Shown piece after piece: positions 1 to 10,329 of a stretch of 64,000 nt of DNA. Source of the stretch: Candidatus Absconditabacteria bacterium. GTDB lineage: Bacteria > Patescibacteriota > Gracilibacteria > Absconditabacterales > Absconditicoccaceae. The notes beneath the pieces are model-generated. The model saw only the letters and a list, made by a program, of their open reading frames with translations, made no database searches and was not told where the DNA came from. Position 1 is the first letter of the stretch. Every line of letters starts with the position of its first letter. Position numbers and translations under genes: made by a program. Where the stretch lies: the NCBI GenBank assembly GCA_028693445.1, contig JAQUVI010000001.1, positions 124,001 to 188,000 on the forward strand. Reading direction: 5' to 3'.

Positions 1-818
1 TCTTTTCTGTATTCTATCAATAATAAAATTCAAGTTTGAACTATCCAAGCAATCCATGCTGCTCTTGAAAATGTGGAAATTATAGCTAATCAATAAAGTC
101 ATCATCAGAAAACAAAAGCTTTCCATCATCTTCTTTTTATAGCCAATACAAAAAATAATGGCCAAAAAGCAACCAAAAAGAAACCCCAACTTATAGGTCT
201 TTCAAATAAAAACTGGTTACGAACATATCATTGATTGTATTGAGAATAATATGCGGCAGGTGGGGCTATGCCCATATCTCATTCGTAATTATACTGATTG
301 TATCAAGCAAATTCTAATAGTCTTGGAACAAAAAAAACTACAGCCCACCAAAATAAACTTCCCCACAAAAGCCATCAAATAATTTTACTCCACCATCTTT
401 CCATAGCTACTTTTTGATCAATAAACTCCCAAGAAACCACAGAAAAAATAAGAAATATTACAAATCATGTAATACTATATCTGAGCGAAATTATTGTTGC
501 ACTAAGTCATGTTTGAGTGATAGCCAATCCATTTAAAATACCAAGAACACCAAAAAACAAAGTTAATATAACAAATCGTTTAATATCAAGTTTTTCCAAA
601 AGAATTTTCCATATTTTATGTGTTCGTGTTCGATAACAAACCAAAATAAATAAAATCAGAATTATTATTTCCTTCCACATCCAAACTAAAGACCAAATTG
701 GTCAATTTCGTCAAAGTCCAAATCCAACAAATGTTTGTAAAAAAAATTGTAACAACAATCCAACGAAAAATATTTTAATCAAGATCAATAATATATTTTG
801 GATTTTTTCTTTCGTCAT
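1..818 (-). CDS. O-antigen ligase/polymerase-like polytopic membrane protein (partial, 3' end outside window)
   Basis: The reading frame starts at an ATG at 818 and is still open at base 1, giving 272 visible residues with many in-frame TGA codons read as glycine. The protein is very hydrophobic, with at least six likely membrane segments. Near residues 215-255 a motif ERPISWGFF is followed by a membrane segment, KRRGWKAF and TFSRAAWIAW. This resembles the Wzy/WaaL (O-antigen ligase, Wzy_C) family, where a T-x-SR-G/A-x-x motif follows a membrane helix. Such proteins polymerise or transfer lipid-linked glycans on the outer face of the membrane. The next gene upstream on the same strand is mraY, so an envelope-glycan role is plausible. 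The family call is from motif resemblance only, and the C-terminal part is not visible. Confidence 0.55.
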
Positions 819-845
819 TTTTTGATTTTAAAGTCATAAAGTTTA

Positions 846-960
846 TAGATGGTAGTAGGTAGAACTTAGATGGTAGTAGGTAGAACTTAGATGGTAGTAG
901 GTAGAACTTAGATGGTAGTAGGTAGAACTTAGATGGTAGGAGGCAGAACTTAGATGGTAG
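846..960. repeat. 21-bp tandem repeat, about five copies
   Basis: A 21-bp unit beginning GATGGTAGTAGG and ending GAACTTA is repeated head to tail about five times. The last copy is diverged (GGTAGGAGGCAGAACTTA). It is followed by a shorter AAGCTCTAAGTTCTAAGCTCTAA run. It lies in the 174-bp gap between mraY and the downstream membrane-protein gene and is not coding. The spacing is direct with no spacers, so this is a microsatellite-like array and not CRISPR. Confidence 0.9.
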
Positions 961-992
961 AAATAATCTAAGCTCTAAGTTCTAAGCTCTAA

Positions 993-2045
993 TTAAGAGA
1001 GTTGATAAAAGATTGCAATCAAAGTAATAGCAGCTAAAATTCATTGAAGCATCCATGCTTTCATTACAATAGTATGTTCTGCTATTCACTTATATTCCAA
1101 AAGATGATGAAGCGGAGATGTTGGAAAAAGTTTTTTTTTGAGATATTTTTTGGAAAGAATCTGTAGAAAACTTGATCAAGTATCTACGATAAAAAGCCCA
1201 AAAATCACCAAGAAAGGTATAAATATTCCCATTCTCATATTGAGAATATAGAGCAAAGACGAAAGCAATCATCCAAGTGCTAAAGCTCAACTATCTCCCA
1301 TAAAAATTTTGGCGGGATTGATATTGAAAAACATAAACGCAATAAGTGTTGCTATTGTTATACCGATAATCGTCGTTGCCAGATATGTCCCGTTTACAAA
1401 CAAAACAACAGCCAATACAAAAAGTATGATACTCATAAGTCCTCAAGCTAATCCATCAAGTCAATCCGTGATGTTAATAGCATTTACAATACTTATTGTT
1501 ACAAAAAAAGTCAGAATAGGGAAAAAGATTCCAACGTCGATTTTGCCAGCGATAGGCCAAAGATTGATATAATCTACGCCAAGTTTGGCGTAAAACCATC
1601 GACTAATAAACCCAGCAAACAAAAACATTCCAATGAGTTTTGCTTTTGCACTAAGTCATTTTGTTTTTCATTTTCCTCTAATATTGAGAAAATCATCAAT
1701 GATTCAAATAAGTCCCATACTAAAAAAACCAAACAACAAGACATATGTTTCTGATCTAGTGACAAGCGAAAAATTTGTCCATCACTTCCATTTTAAAAAG
1801 AAAGAAACGCCTATCATAATAGCCATTATCAATATGAAAAGTCATCATCACATCGTAGGAGTTCCTGCTTTATGTTTGTGAAGCTGTGAATATATAGGAG
1901 AACTTTCACCAGTAACTGAAGCCTCGCGTATTTTTTGTCCAGCTTTGAGGTTTCTCAAAACACGAATATATAGAGGATACAAAATCATAGCCAAAAAAAA
2001 CGCTCCAAGTGAGAATAAAATAATCTGATTTAATTTTATTAGCAT
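993..2045 (-). CDS. mraY: Phospho-N-acetylmuramoyl-pentapeptide transferase
   Basis: This 350-residue polytopic membrane enzyme transfers phospho-MurNAc-pentapeptide from UDP to undecaprenyl phosphate, making lipid I for peptidoglycan. Family motifs appear in order: KAGTPTMGG near residue 70, GLIGIIDDFLN near 110 (catalytic DD), NAINITDGLDGLAGG near 200, and NPAKIFMGDSGALALGG near 260, then the SPLHH motif near 310. Several glycines in these motifs are TGA codons. The length is normal for MraY (about 320-360). The ATG at 2045 places the first membrane helix directly after the start. The gene lies about 140 bp downstream of a surface-protein gene, with a terminator hairpin between them. Other mur genes are not in the window. 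Confidence 0.95.
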
Positions 2046-2118
2046 TACAAAAAATACGAATTAAACACCAAAAGATTATGGAATAAGGGAAAGGATTCAA
2101 GAGTTTTTATTAGAAGAA

Positions 2119-2140
2119 AAAAGAGCCGAAAGGCTCTTTT
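2119..2140 (-). terminator. Intrinsic terminator between surface-protein gene and mraY
   Basis: The stem AAAAGAGCC / GGCTCTTTT with a GAAA tetraloop is flanked by A and T runs on both sides, so it could act in both directions. It lies just downstream of the stop codon (2184) of the cysteine-rich surface-protein gene on the minus strand and about 75 bp before the mraY start. Confidence 0.8.
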
Positions 2141-2183
2141 ATTTTTGTTATTATAAGATTAAATTTTGCAATATATTTTATAA

Positions 2184-4541
2184 TTAAAACCCATTCATAG
2201 TCAAAGTAAGAGTTCCACTATAACTACCTGGTGCTTGATTGGCAGGTACATTAACTAATAATGATACATTATCAGCACTTACTTTACATATTTTTTTACT
2301 TTCTGAAATTTTTTCAAATATTTCATAAGGAGCACTATAAAATTGTGTAGGAGTTCAATTATTTCAAGTACAAGCTAAGTCCCCTTGGACTACAACAGGA
2401 TCATGAGAGATAAGAAGATTACTACCAGAGATAACATTTCATTTTTCATTGGTTAGATCAGTTGTTTGGATAGTAAGAGTCCAACCTCAATCAATACCTT
2501 GATAATCTTGACAATACCAAGCAGAAGGAAATGATCATGAGAATGTGTATGGGATACCAATTTTTACATCTTGAGCATTCATATCTAGAGAGGTTCCGTA
2601 GACACATTCGGTTACTCATCAGGTGATGGTGAGGGAGATATTTCCTAAATTTTGATCTGGAGATAGATAGTGAATAGAATCAAAAGTATCTGCCTCAATA
2701 GTTCATGTATTCCCATCAGTATCAAACTGAGCATAAACAGTTTTTTGTTCGTATCATTCTGTCAAAGTCCAAGAATATGTTTCGGCATAAGGTATCCAAC
2801 CAGACCAGTTAGATCAATCATTTGAAAATCTCATATTTTGAGCTCAAGGAGCGGAAATGTTTAGATTTACTTCTCTTGTATATATAGAGAGTGCATTGTT
2901 TTCTATAAAGAAAGAACCTATTTCTTCCAATATCGCAAAATAAGAGAAATGATCTGTGTTAAAGGTTGCATATCACTCAGCATCTACAACCACAACCTCT
3001 TTTTTTGTCCAGTTTATTTCGTCTGTAGAGTGATAAACAGCTACAGCATCACCAGGATTTTTATCAGTTGCGGGGATTCTCAATGTTGCATCTCCATTTT
3101 CCAATTGCAAGCTTTCTGTTTCACTACCTACTTTGATCACAGCAATACTGGTTTTACCATCGATTGTCCTATTTGTTTGTGGTTTAGGTGGTATAATTGA
3201 TCAAGTATAGTCTGTTGTTCCAGCATTTTTTTTGAAAGTTAGTCCAGAAGGTAGTGTTAATTTTATATTTTGATTTTTTAAATTTATATCTGCTGGCATA
3301 GTGTTTGTACGTTCTAGAGAAATTGCCCCACTTCATTCAAAATCTCAATTGCTAGTAGTATATCATCAGTTGTTTAGTGCATCATCAATATAATTAGAAT
3401 CTGATGGTAAAATTAGATATTCATAATTACATCATCATCGATCTTCATTTGCGTTAGGATTATAATTTGTCGCATATTCTACCATACATCATTCTACAAG
3501 AGGTTCACAAATATTTCAATTTACAAGAGAACAATCAGGTGAATGACATAGATCAAAATGGGCATTATAATTGTAATCGTAACAACTAGCAGACATTGTA
3601 GCTATACAAGAATCTCAATTCCATAAACATCCTCACCCATCTATTGAATTATCAGCACTTTCACATTTTGATTCAGATTCAGATCAAAAGTTGTTGTAAT
3701 TAGAGCATTGATATATTTCATTACAGTATCAATTTGACCAATAACAATCAGAGGGAATTGATGATGTGTTGTTTATACAATCAAGTTCTACTTGATAGTC
3801 TGTACATAGTTCTATAGGGACTGGTTTATCTTCACAAGAAGATCAGTTCCATTGACAATTATTATCGTTTGTACATTGATTTTCATTCGTTCAGTAGTCA
3901 TTACATGTTGGAGCATTATCTATACAAGAAGATCAATTCCAAAAACAACCTCGATTATTTTCATCTTCATTACATGAAGATCAATTATCATTTAGATATT
4001 CATAATCATAACATTGTGTGATTTCATTACAAGAAGATGAGTCCCAATAACAACTGAAAGGAAGTGATGAAGTATTTTCATTACAAGCGTTTTGTTCTTC
4101 ATATTGATAACATTGAGTTATTGGTTCTCATCATCCTCATATATCTTCACAGGAGCTATTTCATCGATTCCATTGACATAATGAGTCGTTATCACAATCT
4201 ATATCCATCCGTGGGTCTGGATATGTTGATGAACAATATGATCCACCACCTCATAATTCGTTACATGTCATATCCATATCATTTCGTTCACAATTTAATC
4301 ATCAGTTCATATATGTATCCTCACAGTCCATTTGGGTCCAGCCATTCCAGTCACTACAACTTGCAGCATAAGCCCCATCTTTTATAGTAAAAAGTCCAAA
4401 AATTCCTGTACTTAATACAAAAATCTTGATAGCAAGAAATCAGATTCCTCACAAAGAAATCCCAAACAAATACTTTTTGTGGTGCTTTTTGATGTGATGA
4501 TGTACCTTTGGATGTAATTTGATTTTTTTGTGTAATTTCAT
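2184..4541 (-). CDS. Secreted cysteine-rich surface protein with conserved C-terminal module
   Basis: The protein has 785 residues. The N-terminus is a His/Lys-rich cytoplasmic stretch followed by a hydrophobic signal or anchor helix (about residues 32-52). Roughly residues 60-370 hold many short Cys/Trp repeats of the form C-x-WN-x-(2,3)-SC with acidic spacers and ITQCY, which look disulfide-rich. The second half contains Ig-like beta sequence (VGSETESLQL, TDHFSYFA, SNDGSNWSG). The last 330 residues are homologous to the C-terminus of the delta-60-repeat protein at 55006-58893. The last ~150 residues are almost identical between the two (TECVYGTSLDMNAQDVKIG through GTLTLTMNGF). It is likely exported and displayed on the surface, perhaps as an adhesin. 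The function is inferred; no catalytic motif is seen. TGA glycine codons are frequent, so it is native. Confidence 0.8.
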
Positions 4542-4914
4542 TTGATTGGATAAAATAATAAAAGTTTTTGTAGAAAATTTCTACATTATCATCGGTTCAA
4601 TTATAATCACAAAATTTATTCTCACAAATTTTTGCAACAAAACTTTGTTTAAAAATCCATATTTTTGATTTTTTGTGATATGATATAGGTTTTAGGCTAA
4701 GATTACCATTTTCAAGGGAATGACAAAAAAAATGGGGCGGGATGGGATTTGTAGGGGCGGGATGTAGAGACGCGATTAATCGCGTCTCTATAGGTATATC
4801 CCAAAGGGGTATCCACAATTCCTTCAAATCTCATCCCGTCCCTCAAATCAATCATTCCTTGTTTTCTCTTTTAAAATCCATAAAAAATTCTTATTTATTA
4901 TTCACCAAGTTTTT
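4542..4914. other. Divergent intergenic region with GC-rich repeat element
   Basis: This 373-bp non-coding gap lies between the divergently transcribed surface-protein gene and the polyprenyl synthetase gene. It must hold both promoters, but I could not place them confidently. The central part (4734-4842) is a GC-rich, MITE-like element described separately. The rest is AT-rich with no ORF I would support. Confidence 0.6.
4734..4842. repeat. MITE-like palindromic element
   Basis: GC-rich against an AT-rich background. Outer imperfect inverted repeats of 17 bp (GGGGCGGGATGGGATTT at 4734-4750; AAATCTCATCCCGTCCC at 4826-4842) enclose a perfect 26-bp palindrome at 4765-4790, whose left half is TAGAGACGCGATT. 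A further small hairpin (GGTATATCCC-AAA-GGGGTATCC) lies at about 4792-4812. No ORF is present. The structure resembles a miniature non-autonomous element or REP-type repeat. Confidence 0.7.
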
Positions 4915-5952
4915 ATGGATATCAAAACATTCAAAGAAGTATTTGATCCTATACTCAGAGACTACATAGATATCAAAAACAACCAAGCAAAAGAATTATT
5001 AAATGATCAAAGAATAAATAGTTATATAGACTATATTCAGAATTTTATATTTTCTGGAGGGAAAAGAATTAGGCCTTATGTGATGCGACTTACCTATAGA
5101 TGATTTGGAGGAAAGTTTGATGAAGATGCGATGAAATTTGCAATCGTTTTCGAACTTCTTCACTCTATGGCGTTGATTCATGATGATGTGATAGACCAAG
5201 CTGATAAGAGACATAATATTCCTAGTATGCACAAATATATAGCAACAAAACTTACTGATGGCAGATGACGCGTATGAGAGAGTCAAGCAATCTTGATCTG
5301 AGATCTTATCTTTTCGCGAGTATACGAGCTTAGCAACAAAGAACATAATTTTCCATCAAATCTTCTCACCAAAGCAAGAGAAAATCTTCATAGCATGATA
5401 GAAGAAGTGATTTTGTGACAAATGATAGATGTAGATATGATGGCTTGAGATCAAGCTCCTTATGAATTAATAGAAAAAAAATGCTACTACAAAACAGCTT
5501 CGTATACATTTATTAGACCAATGCTTTGTGGAGCAATATTTGCTGATACAGCCAAAGATAATATGGAACTAACTTCAGAACTAGGTAAATATCTATGATT
5601 AGCTTTCCAGCTTAGAGATGATATGATGGATATTACTTTTTGAGATCCAACAAAATCTCCATTCTCAGATATTCAAGAAGGACAACAAACTTATTTTACC
5701 AATTATGTTTTTACTCATTGAACTCAAGAGCAAAAATGAATTTTACACTGAGCCATGGGAAATAGGCTTAACACAAAGCAGATTTTAGATTTACAAAATA
5801 TTTTCAAAGAAAGCTGAGCTCTTTCTTCAGGAGAAAAATTGTTGCAAGAATATTCAAATCAAGCAAAAAATGCACTAGAAAAAATTTCATTCCAAGATAA
5901 TATTGCCAAAGAATGATTTACTCTTTTGATACAGAAGCTTGCAAAGATTTAG
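4915..5952 (+). CDS. Polyprenyl synthetase (trans-isoprenyl diphosphate synthase)
   Basis: This 345-residue enzyme condenses isopentenyl diphosphate with allylic diphosphates to make polyprenyl diphosphates, precursors of the lipid carrier used by MraY-type enzymes. Family motifs: GGKRIRP near residue 45, the first Asp-rich motif LIHDDVID near 85 and the second RDDMMDIT near 235, both with the spaced aspartates that bind Mg-diphosphate. Glycines in this gene are often TGA, for example in RGFGGKF just after residue 62. Length is normal for the family. The 3' end overlaps the convergent gene on the other strand by 35 bp. Product chain length cannot be read from the sequence. Confidence 0.92.
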
Positions 5953-7108
5953 ATATTTTTTTGTGCTTCTTGTATGAAGAAAGATAATGTAATTTTAAAA
6001 TAAATGTTATACCAAATAATACCCAACCAAGAATTGAAAAAACAGAAAGGAAAACTGTAGATTTTGCTTTTTCTTTGTTTTGTTCAATTGATTTTATTAT
6101 CATTGTTTTATCAAAAGCACAATTTATTTTTTTACTCAATGATTCTATAGGTTCAAAAGGAAATTGTATTGTATAAGCATTACTTCATAAAAGCGATAAA
6201 GCGGCGCATTCTTCAACCGTTGCATAGATATCTTTTGCTTTTTCTGATATATTTCTATATTGAGTTGGGGTCAAATTGTTTTCAAAAACAATGCTGTTGT
6301 GTGTGGTAAAATTAAATGTTTTTGTTATTGTATTTGGTCAACCATAATTTTGTTTATCATTTACAGAAATATCTAGAGCCAATGATTTACCAACTGGCAG
6401 CCATTTTTTTGGATAAAAAGTAAGCTGATCTTCTTTCCAGACAAGAGCAGAATCTGATCACGTATATTTTACCCCATCAAAATTTATAATTACAGAATTT
6501 TTGTCAATCCCTTTTCCCAAATCTTTGATTGAAAAAACAAAATAATTATCAAGTCCCAAAAGTTGTGAAGTATTTTCTGGTTTTACCAAACTTATAGTTG
6601 GAGGGACAACATCTGGATTGCATTCAGCTACTTTTTCAAATGATAATTCTTGCTCTACAAAAACCAATATTTCTTTGTTATTTTGATCAATTACATAAGA
6701 TGGTTTGCGAATAGCCAACAATGATTCTTTTGCAAATTCGTTACTCTTAAAAGAAATATCAAATAGAGTAGTAGTCTCTCATTGAGGTATTTGTTTGTTC
6801 AACAATGAAACAATAATTTTGTCATATTCAATTTTACTATCCAAAATTCATTTATAATTATCACTCGGTTTTATGTCCAAAATTTCTACATTTTGAGGCT
6901 CATAAGATATCACAAAACGAAAACTCGAAACATTTTCTTTGCTGCTTGTTTTTATACTTACTGTTGCATTATGGACACATCCAGCATGTAGTTTGTTTGC
7001 TGGTTCAAATCTAGGATCGGCAAATTGTGGCTCTATAATTATTTGAGCAGCATAAGTAGAGGTACCCAAAAACAGCAATCCAATAGTAAATATTATTTTT
7101 TTGATCAT
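5918..7108 (-). CDS. Secreted, C-terminally membrane-anchored cohesin-like protein
   Basis: The protein has 396 residues. The N-terminus (MIKKIIFTIGLLFLGTSTYA) is a clear signal peptide. Residues about 45-150 have cohesin-like beta-sandwich features (FRFVISYEPQNVEILDIKP, LFDISFKS). A second beta domain follows near residues 170-270. Near the C-terminus there is one transmembrane helix (VFLSVFSILGWVLFGITFIL) and a short basic tail, so most of the protein is outside and anchored in the membrane. It is 27 bp downstream of, and probably co-transcribed with, the gene at 7136-7846. The cohesin assignment is from pattern resemblance; no partner dockerin was recognised in the window. Confidence 0.6.
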
Positions 7109-7135
7109 AGTAGTTACAAAAGAAAATAAATCTGA

Positions 7136-7846
7136 CTATTTTTTATTATGATATTTTTTACTTACCTTTTTTCAAATAGTTTTGATTGGTTTTTTTACAG
7201 GATATTGTAATCTAAATACTTCACAAAGATTGTAGCAAAGCTCTGCAAGAATATAGAGCTGATGAAGTGAAATTATATCAAAAAGAGAATCGCCTTCTTT
7301 GAGTTTATTAAAGGAAATGGTAACATCTAATCAATATTTTTTATTTCCTTGCCATTCTTTCCAATAGTCAGCATAAGAAAATTTAAAAGAAACAACAGGG
7401 TTTTTTGCGTAAATCAGAAAATCTCTTTGTTTAATAAATGCATCATTTTTGATGATAAGATCTGCTGTGGTTGTGTGACTAAGAATGTTTCTAATCAATC
7501 TAATAATCTGTTCAAAATCAAAGTAGTGCTCGTATAATCTAGAAACTACGAATCTTTTGAACTTTTCATTATTTTCCAAAAGTTCTCTCATAATCCCAAA
7601 AATTCCTCTAAAAGCGCTTATTTCAACTAGGTATCAGAAAATATTTTTTTGATCTGCTTTTTCATGAATTTGTTTTAATAAATTTTTTACCAAAGAAGAC
7701 CTAATTCCAAAATGAGATTTTTCACCGGTTACAATTGCAATATCCAAAACTTCTTTAGAGAAATCTTTGCTTTGAATCAAAAATTCCAAATACTTTCCAA
7801 GAGAAAGAAATCTGTAATAGCTTTGGAGGAGCTGGATATTTTTCAT
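7136..7846 (-). CDS. Uncharacterised mainly helical protein with a possible HEPN-type RNxxxH motif
   Basis: This 236-residue soluble protein is rich in helix-forming residues and has a basic tail (KKVSKKYHNKK). I do not recognise the family. Around residue 117 the sequence RLIRNILSHTTT contains R-N-x-x-x-H, the pattern used by HEPN ribonucleases, set in a helical context; this is suggestive only. The ATG at 7846 was chosen because upstream codons encode an implausible Phe/Tyr-rich stretch within an AT-rich intergenic region; an upstream in-frame ATG at 7972 exists. It precedes the cohesin-like gene with a 27-bp gap, so the two probably form an operon. Confidence 0.6.
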
Positions 7847-8054
7847 AATATAAACAATATGAATAAATAATAAGAATATACAGAGATGTAAACGATATAC
7901 AAGAAAATAGTTGAAAAACAAAAGGATTTTATTATAAAAATTCAAAAAATAAAAAACGAAGAAATTATTCAAGGAATAAAAGTATTTGCGGGGATTTGTT
8001 GTTCCACGAGATTCAACAACATAAAAAATAAAATTAACCTAAAAACAAAAATTT

Positions 8055-9308
8055 ATGAAAAGACTATTGTTAATTCCGATAGCATTCTTCTTCTTTTTAT
8101 CTTGTGAGAAAGAAGAAATAATCAAAATTCAAGAAAACGATAATAAAGAACAGCCTTTGAAAGCGTCTAGTATGCCTTCGGCTCAATTGTTATTAAACAG
8201 TATAGATGTGGGTGATTATTCTACTATTTGTCGAGGACAGATTATGCTAAGTACTGGTATTGTGGGTTCTTTTTATGTATGGCAAAAAACAGACCAAGCA
8301 GGAATTACTACAAATATTGGAAGTTCTGCAAGTATAATATTAACTCCAACAGAAAATGTTGTAAAGTATAATGTTTATGTGAATAAAAATGGTGTTATTT
8401 ATTATGATGAGTTAACATTGACTATAAATAATTTACCAATAGTTAATTCTTTTCCTCTAACATCATTTGGATATGAAGGATCTTATATCATATTAAAAGC
8501 TACAGAAAATCCATTACCATCACACACATATCAATGGTATATGGATAATGATAATACGCCGCTATCCAACAATTCATATTTTATTGGAACAACAACTTAT
8601 CAGTTAAACATACTGACTTCTTTAATTTTAATTGGTCATAAGTTTTATTGTAAGGTAATAGCTAGTTATGGATGTTATTCTTATACAAATCAAACAACCC
8701 TACAATTAGTTGATATTTTGAATGCGAATAGCACACAAGATTTGCCTCCGAAATTTTTCAGAACAGATCAAGTATATAAAAGCAATTATGTTCATTTAAA
8801 ACAAAAACTTAATGAATGTTCTTGGACATCGTACGTATTGTGTGCAGGTGCTATAGCAAAAGGAAAAGGGTATTCTTATGATGTAAGTTATAATCAAGTT
8901 ACTGTTGTTAAAAACTGGTGTACAAATAGTTATATTGAAAGATTACGAGATTATGCATTGGGGGTAGATAATACTTTTTTAGGTAATACATATTTATCTA
9001 AAAAGGATAAAAACGTTTCTAGCAGCAGATTTATTACAATACAACAAATGTTAAACAATATTTATGTATATAAATCACCGTTTATTGCTATTATTACCAG
9101 TAGCGGAGTTGGACATTATGTTATTGTCTGGAGTATAGATTGGAAACAATCTGAAACAAATTCTATTGTATATTATACAGACCCTTTAGATTTGCCGCAG
9201 ACAACATTTGATTTACAGGTCAAATCAATGGATATGACTGAATTTTTGGATAAGATGGGTCCATTAAATAATTCTGTAAGCGGTTATTGTTGTCTCTTCT
9301 TGAGATAG
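8055..9308 (+). CDS. Bacteroidota-type lipoprotein with Ig-like region and papain/C39-like cysteine peptidase domain; foreign origin likely
   Basis: The protein has 417 residues. It starts with a lipoprotein signal (MKRLLLIPIAFFFFLSCEKE; lipid-modified Cys near 17). Residues about 45-220 are two beta-rich repeats typical of Ig/PKD-like surface modules (QYT-x-W-type YQWYMDNDNTPL). The C-terminal 190 residues carry a possible papain-fold triad: Cys in LNECSWTSYVL, His in GVGHYVIVWSID and Asp in YYTDPLD. The ORF contains no TGA although it has about 21 glycines, all GGN, unlike its neighbours, where TGA is common. It is followed directly by a strong terminator. Style (LSCEKEE lipobox, no Shine-Dalgarno, Ig plus protease) matches Bacteroidota. 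It is probably an extracellular protease acquired horizontally; peptidase class is tentative. Confidence 0.75.
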   Translation: MKRLLLIPIAFFFFLSCEKEEIIKIQENDNKEQPLKASSMPSAQLLLNSIDVGDYSTICRGQIMLSTGIVGSFYVWQKTDQAGITTNIGSSASIILTPTENVVKYNVYVNKNGVIYYDELTLTINNLPIVNSFPLTSFGYEGSYIILKATENPLPSHTYQWYMDNDNTPLSNNSYFIGTTTYQLNILTSLILIGHKFYCKVIASYGCYSYTNQTTLQLVDILNANSTQDLPPKFFRTDQVYKSNYVHLKQKLNECSWTSYVLCAGAIAKGKGYSYDVSYNQVTVVKNWCTNSYIERLRDYALGVDNTFLGNTYLSKKDKNVSSSRFITIQQMLNNIYVYKSPFIAIITSSGVGHYVIVWSIDWKQSETNSIVYYTDPLDLPQTTFDLQVKSMDMTEFLDKMGPLNNSVSGYCCLFLR

Positions 9309-9315
9309 TATATTT

Positions 9316-9346
9316 AAAAGTAGATCTTTTGGGTTCTACTTTTTTG
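9316..9346 (+). terminator. Intrinsic terminator after the lipoprotein protease
   Basis: The stem AAAAGTAGA / TCTACTTTT begins 7 bp after the TAG stop of the preceding gene and runs into T residues. It would separate this gene from the native lipoprotein gene that follows. Confidence 0.8.
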
Positions 9347-9407
9347 CTTGAAAAGATGTTTGTTTTAAATAATAACTTTAACTGGTTTTTATCTTATAAA
9401 AATTATA

Positions 9408-10322
9408 ATGAAAAAATATCTTCTAGTAATTTTCTTCTTCTCATTTCTTTTCTTATTTTGATGCAATAAAAATAATAATCTCATTGAACAGGAAGAAGAA
9501 TCCATAATCCAGTCATGAGATGTTATAAACATTATATCATGAACACAATCGATTGATGATGATTCATGAATAGTATTATCTATTCAATCATGAGGAAATA
9601 CCGCAATAAAAATAGAAAATAAACCACTGTTAAACAAAAAAGAATCTATCCATATACTGATTTATGGTGGATATTGAACTTCTTGAAAAAATATAGAATA
9701 TGACGTAACATGAGTAGTGATACAAGATTTACCACACTGAGAATTTAAGCAGAAATCTTTTTTTGCAAAATATGAAGACGAATCTATTACAAAAGACTTA
9801 ATATGACATGGAAATATGAAATGAAATTTCTTGTATTATACGTTCCCAAAAGTATGAATCAAAGTATATTTTGAAGATGACGCTGCTTACTATTTTTTGC
9901 CAGAATTTACAGGAAAATCAAAATTGCTTAAATATAAAAACAACAAAATAAGTTATGTTGGAGATAATAATTATCCCAATGATAACCAATTTGTTTATGT
10001 ATTTCAAAAAGATTCAAACAAATCTCTAGAAGAAACAATTCGTCAGGACCATCCGATTTTTTTCCAACAAGGATGTGTAACAAAACCAATGCAAAACAAC
10101 CAACGAAGACATAATAAAGAAATTGTTAATTATAATGATGTTGAGGTCTATCAAATACGAAGAGCTGAATGAAACGACCAATGTTTGGTAGATAATTTAG
10201 GGTTATGAATGTTATATTTTGTTATGAGGAAAGATCGTCCAGATACATATTATATGATTTCTAAAATAGATGCCTGTGCACCTAGTTGTGAAACGTTTAC
10301 GAGTATAGAACTATTACCATAA
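9408..10322 (+). CDS. Predicted lipoprotein of unknown function
   Basis: The protein has 304 residues with a lipoprotein signal (MKKYLLVIFFFSFLFLFGCN); the glycine before the lipobox cysteine is a TGA codon. The rest is a soluble extracellular domain, with a low-complexity Ser/Asp/Gly linker (about 25-60) followed by a globular region. Cysteines near the C-terminus (QGCVTKP, DQCLV, DACAPSCETF) may form disulfides. I do not recognise the family. TGA glycines are frequent, so in contrast to the upstream lipoprotein this gene is native. It converges with rlmN, with only 7 bp between the stop codons. Confidence 0.75.
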
Positions 10323-10329
10323 TTATTTT

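Noticed and set aside
846-960. CRISPR array
   Set aside because: Units of 21 bp are directly adjacent with no unique spacers and no cas genes; it is a simple tandem repeat.
4915-5952. Apparent frameshifted or fragmented genes with multiple stop codons, here and across the window
   Set aside because: All internal stops are TGA at glycine positions; under code 25 the reading frames are intact, so these are not pseudogenes.
5918-5952. Overlap of 35 bp between convergent genes as a sign of wrong annotation
   Set aside because: Both C-termini are supported by continuous frames ending in TAG and TAA; small convergent overlaps are common in reduced genomes.
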